Positions 44,359-51,824 of a DNA stretch of 64,000 nucleotides are shown piece after piece. A model generated the notes under the pieces. It was not told the origin of the DNA. It ran no database searches and saw only the letters and a list, made by a program, of their open reading frames with translations. This DNA comes from Winogradskyella vincentii. GTDB lineage: Bacteria; Bacteroidota; Bacteroidia; Flavobacteriales; Flavobacteriaceae. Both the position numbers and the translations under genes were made by a program. The first letter of the stretch is position 1; every line of letters begins with the position of its first letter. The stretch covers positions 248,001 to 312,000 of the forward strand of contig NZ_JAIUJS010000004.1 in assembly GCF_020166345.1 (NCBI RefSeq). The letters are read 5' to 3'.

Positions 44359-45119
44359 CTTTTCCAGAATTTAATTTTCTTCTTTAAGCTTCTGCGTGCT
44401 CTATATTTACGTTGAAATTTTTGGGTTTCTGACCACATAAGATCAAAGACTTTTTGATATGGTTTTTCAATGCACTTTGCATATTCGTCACTCATTACCT
44501 CAACCATAGATTTATGAATAGTTAATCTTTTAAAATTCTCGATTCGCTCTTCAAAGGACAAAGACTTAAATTCCATTCTATTAAGATCTACCAAATAAAA
44601 CTCATAATCATCACTTATTTTTTTGATTAATGTATTACCCGGTGAATGATCTAAAAACTTAATACCCTTTTCATGTAGACAATAGGTAAACCTTGTAAAC
44701 GCACGTAAAATTTCATCGTGATTTGGATATTCCAAATCTAATGTTAGTTCCCTGTAAGTTAAATCACAGTCCAACTGATTTGTCATATAATAACTCTTCT
44801 TAAAGAGAAATGAAGTCATATATTCATAAAAAGCGATTGGTTGTGGTGTACCTACTTCTAGCTCCTGTAATTTCATCGCATACTCAAATGATCGTTGCGC
44901 CTTACTTTTTCTAAAAAAACGATATGCAATTTGATTTACAAGGTTTGGAATTTTAAATGATTTTACATTTACTGTCTTCTCATTTAATTGAAACAGCCTT
45001 AAGGAATTTCTATTTTGATTACCATAGGCCTCGCCTTTGATATCATAATTATGAATGATATCCTCAATTTCATTAGAGAAAGAAATAAAACTGGTATGTA
45101 TAGTCTTATTTTCCCTCAT
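44355..45119 (-). CDS. Kdo/LPS kinase family protein (InaA-like)
   Basis: A 254-residue protein with a kinase-like catalytic loop FLDHSPGNTLI and a metal-binding segment LVDLNRMEF. This is the arrangement of the WaaP/KdkA/InaA family, which phosphorylates Kdo or heptose in LPS inner core. N-terminal residues SLRLFQLNEKTVNVKSF carry a plausible ATP-binding Lys. Its placement next to a WaaE-like glycosyltransferase supports an LPS-core role. Its 3' end overlaps the convergent glycosyltransferase by four bases. Confidence 0.85.
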   Translation of the reverse strand: MRENKTIHTSFISFSNEIEDIIHNYDIKGEAYGNQNRNSLRLFQLNEKTVNVKSFKIPNLVNQIAYRFFRKSKAQRSFEYAMKLQELEVGTPQPIAFYEYMTSFLFKKSYYMTNQLDCDLTYRELTLDLEYPNHDEILRAFTRFTYCLHEKGIKFLDHSPGNTLIKKISDDYEFYLVDLNRMEFKSLSFEERIENFKRLTIHKSMVEVMSDEYAKCIEKPYQKVFDLMWSETQKFQRKYRARRSLKKKIKFWKS

Positions 45120-45273
45120 TTATAATTTCTCATATTATTTATCATTTTAAGCAAAAGAATACTAAACGTAAAGTTGAATATAGCATTCTAAGCAAAAATA
45201 CCATTCTTAAAATGATTACTAAAAGACTTAAAGAAATTAGTCTTTCAGACTTTAATACATAAGGCTTATATCG

Positions 45274-45281
45274 TATCTTTG
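45274..45281 (+). promoter_or_regulatory. Putative -7 element of the CCA-adding enzyme gene
   Basis: TATCTTTG, an exact TAnnTTTG match. A TTTA lies 19 bases ahead as a weak -33. The implied leader is about 60 bases. The rest of the 227-base gap (45120-45346) shows nothing else I can identify. Confidence 0.5.
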
Positions 45282-45346
45282 CCCAATCAAAAAAAAAGCA
45301 TTTAATGTTTCAAAATAAATGAAATTAATTGCGGTTTGAGAAAGGT

Positions 45347-46765
45347 ATGAATCACGCACAAGCATTACGTCATAATATTTTTAAAATTATATCTGACGCA
45401 GCTCAAGATTTAAGTATGGACAGCTACGTTATTGGTGGTTTTGTACGTGATTATTTTTTAAATAGACTTGACGCAAAAGATATTGATATCGTGGCCATCG
45501 GCAGTGGCATTGAGCTTGCTGAAAAAGTATCGGAAAAACTCGACAACAAACCCAAGGTTAAAATTTTTAAAACCTATGGCACCGCAATGTTGAGATATGA
45601 CGATATTGAAATTGAGTTCGTAGGCGCAAGAAAAGAAAGTTATAATGAAGACAGCAGAAATCCAATTGTTGAAAACGGCACCTTAGAAGATGATCAAAAC
45701 AGACGTGATTTTACAATAAACGCACTCGCCTTAAACTTGGATAAAGACAATTTTGGTGATTTACTAGATCCATTTGGTGGACTTTCAGATCTCGAAAAAG
45801 GCATAATTAAAACTCCCTTAGACTCAGACATTACATATAGCGATGATCCACTCCGGATGATGAGAGCCATACGTTTTGCAACACAATTAAAATTTAAAAT
45901 TGAAGAGGCTTCTCTGAATGCTATTAGTAAAAACAAGAATCGCATTAAGATAATAACTAAGGAGCGAATTGTCGTTGAACTTAATAAAATTCTTGAAAGC
46001 AATAAACCATCAGTAGGATTCAAACTACTTGAAAAAACTGGATTACTTGATTTTATATTACCGGAATTAACCGCTCTAAAAGGTATTGACGAAAAGGAAG
46101 GACAAAGTCATAAAGATAATTTTTATCATACCCTAGAAGTTGTAGACAATATTAGCAAAACAACTGATAATCTTTGGTTGCGTTGGGCAGCGTTATTACA
46201 TGACATAGGCAAAGCACCTACCAAAAAGTTTAGCAAAAAAGTTGGCTGGACATTTCATGGCCATGAATTCGTTGGTTCTAAAATGGTGTATAAACTTTTT
46301 AAGAGACTAAGGATGCCATTGAACGACAAAATGAAATTTGTCCAAAAAATGGTATTAATGAGCTCAAGGCCAATTGTATTAGCTACTGAAGTTACAGATT
46401 CTGCAGTTAGACGATTAGTTTTTGATGCAGGTGATTATGTAGATGATTTAATGACACTTTGCGAAGCTGATATTACTACAAAGAATCCAAAAAAATTCAA
46501 GAAATATCATAACAACTTTAAGATTGTTAGGGATAAAATTATTGAAGTAGAAGAACGAGATCATGTTAGAAATTTCCAACCTCCAGTATCAGGAGAAGAA
46601 ATTATGAAAACCTTCAATTTAAAACCATCAAAGGAAATTGGCATTATTAAAGAAGCTATAAAAGAAGCAATTCTTGAAGGTGTCATTCCCAATGAATATG
46701 AGTCTGCACATAAGTTGATGATTGAAAAAGGGAAATCATTAGGTCTTAAAACAGATAAATTATGA
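45347..46765 (+). CDS. cca: CCA tRNA nucleotidyltransferase with HD domain
   Basis: A 472-residue enzyme from the ATG at 45347; an earlier TTG at 45329 would add six residues. The head domain has GGFVRDYFL and KDIDIVAIG (catalytic Asp pair); RRDFTINALA and the DPLRMMRAIRFA template segment follow. An HD domain is marked by LRWAALLHDIGKAPT. It adds or repairs the 3' CCA end of tRNA. The GNAT gene overlaps its stop by four bases. Confidence 0.93.
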   Translation: MNHAQALRHNIFKIISDAAQDLSMDSYVIGGFVRDYFLNRLDAKDIDIVAIGSGIELAEKVSEKLDNKPKVKIFKTYGTAMLRYDDIEIEFVGARKESYNEDSRNPIVENGTLEDDQNRRDFTINALALNLDKDNFGDLLDPFGGLSDLEKGIIKTPLDSDITYSDDPLRMMRAIRFATQLKFKIEEASLNAISKNKNRIKIITKERIVVELNKILESNKPSVGFKLLEKTGLLDFILPELTALKGIDEKEGQSHKDNFYHTLEVVDNISKTTDNLWLRWAALLHDIGKAPTKKFSKKVGWTFHGHEFVGSKMVYKLFKRLRMPLNDKMKFVQKMVLMSSRPIVLATEVTDSAVRRLVFDAGDYVDDLMTLCEADITTKNPKKFKKYHNNFKIVRDKIIEVEERDHVRNFQPPVSGEEIMKTFNLKPSKEIGIIKEAIKEAILEGVIPNEYESAHKLMIEKGKSLGLKTDKL

Positions 46766-47229
46766 TAAAACTCGTTAGAACAAATTCTAAAAACGAAGAT
46801 TTTATCAATCTTGTAAAGAAGCTTGATGCATATTTAAAAATTACTGATGGTGAAGAACATAGCTTTTATAATCAATTTAACTCTATTGAATTTCTAGACA
46901 ATGTTGTTTTGGCGTATAAAAATAACGTTGCTATTGGTTGTGGTGCTTTTAAAAAATTTGATGCCAGTAATGTTGAAATTAAACGCATGTATACGAGTGT
47001 GGATCACAGGGACCAAGGTATTGCAACAAAAATTTTGGTGGAATTAGAAAACTGGGCTTTTGAACTAGGGTTCAAGTCTTGCGTGCTAGAAACAGGTAAA
47101 AGACAAAAGGAAGCTGTGAAATTTTACATGAAAAATTTTTATGAAGTCACTGAGAACTATGGCCAATATATAGGTGTTAAAAACAGTGTGTGTTTTAAAA
47201 AAAAGATTGAAAATGAAAAAGGACAATAA
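46762..47229 (+). CDS. GNAT family N-acetyltransferase
   Basis: A 155-residue protein. The acetyl-CoA-binding signature of the GNAT fold is RMYTSVDHRDQGIATKILVELENWA; a late VKFYMKNFYEVTENYGQY is typical. The acceptor is unknown. Overlaps with cca (four bases) and the heme A synthase gene (17 bases) place it in one operon. Confidence 0.85.
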   Translation: MIKLVRTNSKNEDFINLVKKLDAYLKITDGEEHSFYNQFNSIEFLDNVVLAYKNNVAIGCGAFKKFDASNVEIKRMYTSVDHRDQGIATKILVELENWAFELGFKSCVLETGKRQKEAVKFYMKNFYEVTENYGQYIGVKNSVCFKKKIENEKGQ

Positions 47230-48229
47230 AGCAGTTGTTTATTGGTTGCTCACAGGATGTGTGCTAATATTTATTATGGTTATTGTAGGAGGAATTACAA
47301 GACTTACCCATTCAGGATTATCTATATCTAATTATAAATTAATCTCTGGCGTTATACCTCCAATGAATGAAATTGAGTGGAATGAAGCTTTTGACCTATA
47401 CAAACAATATCCAGAGTTCCAGAAATTGAACTATAATATGAATTTAGAAGAATTCAAAGGTATTTATTTTTGGGAATGGATTCATCGAGTCATTGGCCGT
47501 TTCATAGGCCTCGTATTTATAATTCCATTTTTATATTTCTTAATTAGAAAGCAACTCAGTTCATCAACTATTAAAAAATCTATAATCCTACTTTTAATGG
47601 GAGGATTTCAAGGATTCTTAGGGTGGTACATGGTTAAAAGTGGTCTAGTAGATAGGCCAGATGTTAGTCACTATAGATTAGCTATGCATTTAACTACAGC
47701 ATTTTTAACCTTTGCATATACATTTTGGGTAGCCTTAGACTTAATATTTCCAGATAAAAAGACCGTTGATAAGAAATTGCGAAACTTTATAAGAATTGGA
47801 TTAGCCGTTCTTATTTTACAAATAATCTACGGTGCCTTTGTTGCTGGCTTGGATGCAGGATGGATTCATAATCACTGGCCTTTTATGAATGAAGGTAAGT
47901 TAGTCCATGAGACTGTATATACTGAGCAAAACCCTACCTACCTTAACTTTGTAGAAGGTAAAAGCGGTGTGCAATTTGTACATAGAACTTTGGCCTACAT
48001 AGTTGTAATATTCATATTAGCAATTTGGTATAAAGCCAAAAGAATTGGATTAACCACTTTGCAAACCAAAGGAATAAATGGTCTTTTAATTATGGTAGGA
48101 GTTCAATTTTTTCTTGGTGTACTAACCTTATTATTAGCAGTACCTGTTTGGTTAGGCGTACTGCATCAAGTTGGTGCATTTATTTTATTGAGTTTTATGA
48201 TATTTACACTTCACCGATTTAGTAAATAG
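47213..48229 (+). CDS. ctaA: Heme A synthase (COX15/CtaA family)
   Basis: A 338-residue protein with about eight membrane helices. The ATG at 47213 is preferred to an earlier in-frame start at 47174, which lies deep in the GNAT gene. The heme-binding His residues are in WEWIHRVIGR, HLTTAFLTF, QFVHRTLAYIV and LHQVGAF; VGGITRLTHSGLS is the family's first-helix signature. It oxidises heme O to heme A for cytochrome oxidase. Neighbouring cox genes are not seen. Confidence 0.93.
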   Translation: MKKDNKAVVYWLLTGCVLIFIMVIVGGITRLTHSGLSISNYKLISGVIPPMNEIEWNEAFDLYKQYPEFQKLNYNMNLEEFKGIYFWEWIHRVIGRFIGLVFIIPFLYFLIRKQLSSSTIKKSIILLLMGGFQGFLGWYMVKSGLVDRPDVSHYRLAMHLTTAFLTFAYTFWVALDLIFPDKKTVDKKLRNFIRIGLAVLILQIIYGAFVAGLDAGWIHNHWPFMNEGKLVHETVYTEQNPTYLNFVEGKSGVQFVHRTLAYIVVIFILAIWYKAKRIGLTTLQTKGINGLLIMVGVQFFLGVLTLLLAVPVWLGVLHQVGAFILLSFMIFTLHRFSK

Positions 48230-48242
48230 TCAATATTTGAAT

Positions 48243-48250
48243 TAACTTTG
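48243..48250 (+). promoter_or_regulatory. Putative -7 element of the pRiA4b ORF-3-like gene
   Basis: TAACTTTG, an exact TAnnTTTG match, ends four bases before the ATG, implying a leaderless message. Confidence 0.45.
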
Positions 48251-48254
48251 CAAA

Positions 48255-48770
48255 ATGATTTACAGATTTAGAGTCATATTAGATAATGACACCGAAGAAG
48301 ATGTTTTCCGTGATTTAGAAATTCGTGAAACAGACACCATGGAAGATCTTCATAATATCATTACACAATCTTTTGGTTTTGATGGTATGGAAATGGCTTC
48401 TTTTTACATCAGTGATGATGAGTGGAACCAAGGTGAAGAGATTGCCATGTTTGATATGAGTGAAGCTGGCAATGAAGTTATGGTAATGGGCCAGACTATT
48501 ATTAAAAATGTAGTGCATGAAGCTTCTCCGAAACTTATTTATGTTTATGATTTTCTAAGTATGTGGACCTTTTATGTAGAACTTGCTGAAATCGTAGATG
48601 AAGCGGACGGTACTGATTATCCAAACTTAATGTTTGTTCACGGACAAATACCTGATCAGGCTCCAGACAAAACCTTTGAAGCAGAATCTGATGATGCTTT
48701 TGATGAATTTGAAGATGATGTTGATGTGGATGATTATAGCGACTTAGACTTTGATGAAAATTGGAACTAA
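48255..48770 (+). CDS. Plasmid pRiA4b ORF-3-like family protein
   Basis: A 171-residue soluble protein beginning MIYRFRVILDND and containing LHNIITQSFGFDGMEMASFYI and LIYVYDFLSMWTFYVELAEI, the landmarks of the pRiA4b ORF-3 (PF07929) family, a ubiquitin-like-fold group first noted on plasmids and IS elements. The last 35 residues are highly acidic. No transposase lies nearby, so I read it as a chromosomal member of unknown function. The gene is convergent with the next, with a three-base gap. Confidence 0.85.
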   Translation: MIYRFRVILDNDTEEDVFRDLEIRETDTMEDLHNIITQSFGFDGMEMASFYISDDEWNQGEEIAMFDMSEAGNEVMVMGQTIIKNVVHEASPKLIYVYDFLSMWTFYVELAEIVDEADGTDYPNLMFVHGQIPDQAPDKTFEAESDDAFDEFEDDVDVDDYSDLDFDENWN

Positions 48771-48773
48771 CAG

Positions 48774-49835
48774 CTACAATCTACTAGTACTCACATTCTC
48801 ATAATTTCGCTTCACAAAATCCAAAATAAATTTCACAATTTCACCCATTGATTCGCATTTTCTAAAATTTTTGTCATGTGAATAATTATAGATTTCTTCC
48901 TTTAAATTATTCACATTTTTTTTGTTTGAAATTTTATCAGACTGCATACAATTTAATAAGGCATTCAGTCTATTTCTGTAACTAATAATACGCTTAGCTA
49001 CTATTGATCGTTCTTCAATTTTATATTGCTCAATAGATTCTTCCTGAATTTTACTTTGGACCATTTTTACCATCTTAAAGTTCTCTTTAAAAAACTGTGG
49101 CATATATATTTTTAATTTTCCTTCATAAGACTGCTGATCAAAATCTATTGCCCTAATCTTAAAAATAACCTGGTCAAAATCATGAATTGGTATAATAACA
49201 TAATTATAAGAACGCATATCACCTAACAATGTAATTGTACAACGCTCATTAAACTTAATAAACTCTTTTGCTATTTGCGCCTTTTCCATTTCCGTGCGGT
49301 CATCCAAACTGTTTTTAATGAATTCATCACCAGGTATTCCGGCAATATGCTCTTCAATTAGTGTGTCCTCGCAAACCAAAAAATTAAGACTGTATGGTGA
49401 TAACATGTGTTCTATTTCTAAGCCATAAATTCTCGAGGCATCAGCCTTTTTTACATAGAAATATGTATAGTTGTCATTAAGTATATTTCTAACCTTAATT
49501 CTAAATGGTTTAGAATTTCCGAATGTACAATAATCAATGGCATCTACATTGAGATATTTTAATATCCAGTCTCCACCATCAGAAACCAAATAAGAATACA
49601 CTTTTTTTAAACTAAGATCAATTTCCTTTCTATCCGAATCGCTATAATAAACCCTTATCCAAAGCGTATCCTCGTCATTATCATCATAAACAATTACGGA
49701 ACCTTGAAAACGTAATAAATCCGAATATAAAATAGGTAATTCTATGTTTCTCCTATACTCAGAGAGATACGCATTTAAGTTTTCAGATACAGGAAAAGAA
49801 GGTTTCTTCTTTGAAATTTTTATATCGTCTGCCAT
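48774..49835 (-). CDS. Unrecognised protein with kinase-like catalytic motifs
   Basis: A 353-residue soluble protein, no signal peptide or membrane segment. I do not recognise a named family. Residues 204-213 (LGDMRSYNYV) have Asp206 and Asn211 in the D-x4-N spacing of a kinase catalytic loop, and residues 228-234 (RAIDFDQ) look like the metal-binding DFD that follows about 20-25 residues later in phosphotransferases. Lysines 129-130 (YVKK) and the acidic residue of GLEIEH may stand for the ATP-binding pair. The C-terminus is helical and basic. It may be a divergent small-molecule or protein kinase; this is inference from short motifs. It is divergent from an ABC exporter. Confidence 0.6.
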   Translation of the reverse strand: MADDIKISKKKPSFPVSENLNAYLSEYRRNIELPILYSDLLRFQGSVIVYDDNDEDTLWIRVYYSDSDRKEIDLSLKKVYSYLVSDGGDWILKYLNVDAIDYCTFGNSKPFRIKVRNILNDNYTYFYVKKADASRIYGLEIEHMLSPYSLNFLVCEDTLIEEHIAGIPGDEFIKNSLDDRTEMEKAQIAKEFIKFNERCTITLLGDMRSYNYVIIPIHDFDQVIFKIRAIDFDQQSYEGKLKIYMPQFFKENFKMVKMVQSKIQEESIEQYKIEERSIVAKRIISYRNRLNALLNCMQSDKISNKKNVNNLKEEIYNYSHDKNFRKCESMGEIVKFILDFVKRNYENVSTSRL

Positions 49836-49947
49836 TAGCTAAATTTAATCCTTTTATTTAAATTTTGTAACAAAAAAATACTTCAATCGTCTTACCTTCA
49901 TAACCAACTTTTACTGATGTTTTTTCAGTACTAAAATCAATCATACA

Positions 49948-50844
49948 TTGGAACCAATCTTATCACTCAATAATCTTACTAAAAAATTCGGGTATTTAAC
50001 GGCCGTTAAAGATTTAAGTTTCACTATTAACAAGGGGAATGTTTATGGCATACTTGGACCAAATGGTAGTGGTAAATCAACCACATTAGGCATAGTACTT
50101 AACGTAGTAAATAAAACAAGTGGAGACTTTCACTGGTTTGATGGAAATACATCAACCCATGATGCTTTAAAACAAGTTGGTGCCATTATAGAACGTCCAA
50201 ATTTTTATCCTTATATGACTGCGGAACAAAACCTAAAATTGGTCTGTAAAATTAAGGGGGTGGATGAAAGTAAAATAGCAGAGAAATTAGAAGTTGTTGG
50301 TCTTTTTGATCGAAAAGATCATAAGTTCAGAACGTATTCTCTTGGTATGAAACAGCGTTTAGCCATAGCCTCTGCCCTTCTTAATGATCCTGAAATTTTA
50401 ATTCTAGATGAACCCACAAACGGTTTGGATCCTCAAGGAATTCATCAGATACGCCAGATAATAAAGGACATTGCAAAAGACGGAACAACCATTTTATTAG
50501 CATCACACTTATTAGACGAAGTAGAGAAAGTATGTTCGCATGTTGTTGTACTAAGAAAGGGTGAGAAATTATATTCTGGTCGTGTAGATGAAATGATAAG
50601 CAGTCACGGGTTCTTTGAATTAAAATCAGAAAAACATGATGAGCTTTTCAATTTACTTGAAACTCATGAAAACTTTAGCAATGTAAAAGTTGAAGAAGAC
50701 CTAATAACTGCATTTTTAAACGAACCAATGTCGGCCTCTGACTTTAATAAACTGATGTTTGAAAAAGGTATTACACTATCACATTTAGTTAAACGCAAAG
50801 AAAGCTTAGAAGAGCAGTTTTTACAATTAACCGACGACCAATAA
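49948..50844 (+). CDS. ABC transporter ATP-binding protein
   Basis: A 298-residue ATPase of the ABC-2 exporter type. Walker A GPNGSGKST at 37-45, signature YSLGMKQRLAIASAL, Walker B ILILDEPTNGLDP and the switch His in LASHLLDEVE are intact. The start is a TTG; no ATG is available ahead of the conserved N-terminus EPILSLNNLTKKFG. It pairs with the permease 47 bases downstream; between them lies a perfect 17-base palindrome (50860-50876). The substrate is unknown. Confidence 0.93.
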   Translation: MEPILSLNNLTKKFGYLTAVKDLSFTINKGNVYGILGPNGSGKSTTLGIVLNVVNKTSGDFHWFDGNTSTHDALKQVGAIIERPNFYPYMTAEQNLKLVCKIKGVDESKIAEKLEVVGLFDRKDHKFRTYSLGMKQRLAIASALLNDPEILILDEPTNGLDPQGIHQIRQIIKDIAKDGTTILLASHLLDEVEKVCSHVVVLRKGEKLYSGRVDEMISSHGFFELKSEKHDELFNLLETHENFSNVKVEEDLITAFLNEPMSASDFNKLMFEKGITLSHLVKRKESLEEQFLQLTDDQ

Positions 50845-50859
50845 TCAATTAAAAAACAG

Positions 50860-50876
50860 CTTCAATTTAATTGAAG
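50860..50876. promoter_or_regulatory. Perfect 17-base palindrome between ABC ATPase and permease genes
   Basis: cttcaatt / aattgaag around one central base. There is no T run, so a terminator is unlikely; it could be an RNA stem that adjusts expression of the permease or a protein-binding site. Confidence 0.3.
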
Positions 50877-50891
50877 TAAACCAATCAAAAT

Positions 50892-51719
50892 ATGTTACGA
50901 CTTATACAATTAGAACTACAAAAATTATGGCTTAATAAAGTGAGTCGTATCCTAATTTTTGTATCATTTATATTACCGTTTACCGTTTTAGTGTTATCCT
51001 CAATTAAGATAAATTTCTTTGGTTTTTTTACCTTAGAACTGGGTGAGTTAGGCATCTTTAACTTTCCAATAATTTGGCATATCACTACATTCTTTGCTTC
51101 GTACTTTAAGTTCTTTTTTGCTATTGTAGTTGTGAGTATGATTGGTAATGAATACAGTAATAAAACGCTTAAACAAAACCTCATTGATGGCCTAAGCAAG
51201 AAGGAATTCATATTGTCTAAGTTTTATACAATTGTATTCTTCTCAATATGTGCTACAGTCTTAATTGGTCTAGCCACGTTTTTAATTGGCCTATACTATT
51301 CTAGCTATACCGAAGCAGCTATTATATTTAGAGAAGTCGAGTTCTTATTAGCTTATTTTGTTAAACTTGTTGGTTTCTTTAGTTTGTGTTTATTCTTTGG
51401 AATGTTATTAAAACGCTCGGCTTTTGCATTAGGATTTTTATTTGTGTTGTACATATTTGAATGGTTAATATTTTGGGGAGCATATGAGGCGTTGGGAAGT
51501 GCTGACAGTGCGTTTAAGGTGAAGAACCTTTTACCCTTAGAGTCCATGTACAAACTAATAGATCAACCTATTCAACGAATAGTAATGACTAAGTTTCCAG
51601 AGAAAACAGACATTGCTTACGACTATGCTGTGCATTGGTATGAAATAGCTGTGGTTTTAGGCTGGACGGCGCTTTTTATCTTTTTATCCTATCGATTATT
51701 AAAAAAGAGAGATTTATAA
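50892..51719 (+). CDS. ABC-2 type permease
   Basis: A 275-residue protein with about six membrane segments (around 20-40, 55-80, 105-130, 140-165, 170-195 and 245-270), the ABC-2 permease plan. The segment SMIGNEYSNKTLKQNLIDGLSKKEFI is the usual coupling helix after the second membrane segment. Together with the preceding ATPase it forms an exporter for an unknown substrate. A putative promoter for the T9SS-substrate genes starts at its stop codon. Confidence 0.88.
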   Translation: MLRLIQLELQKLWLNKVSRILIFVSFILPFTVLVLSSIKINFFGFFTLELGELGIFNFPIIWHITTFFASYFKFFFAIVVVSMIGNEYSNKTLKQNLIDGLSKKEFILSKFYTIVFFSICATVLIGLATFLIGLYYSSYTEAAIIFREVEFLLAYFVKLVGFFSLCLFFGMLLKRSAFALGFLFVLYIFEWLIFWGAYEALGSADSAFKVKNLLPLESMYKLIDQPIQRIVMTKFPEKTDIAYDYAVHWYEIAVVLGWTALFIFLSYRLLKKRDL

Positions 51720-51727
51720 TATCTTTG
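51720..51727 (+). promoter_or_regulatory. Putative -7 element for the T9SS-substrate genes
   Basis: TATCTTTG, an exact TAnnTTTG match, beginning one base after the permease stop. The implied leader is about 90 bases. The -33 region is weak. Confidence 0.4.
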
Positions 51728-51824
51728 ATAGCTATTGCTATAAAAATCGACATACTAAAAACAAGAGTTTTTAAGTTCTTTTAATTAAATAGTATGTTAT
51801 TGTGCCTTGCACACCAAAGATGTT

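Noticed and set aside
48255-48770. pRiA4b ORF-3-like protein as sign of a mobile element
   Set aside because: The family name comes from a plasmid, but no transposase, inverted repeats or composition change surround the gene, and the flanking genes are ordinary chromosomal ones.
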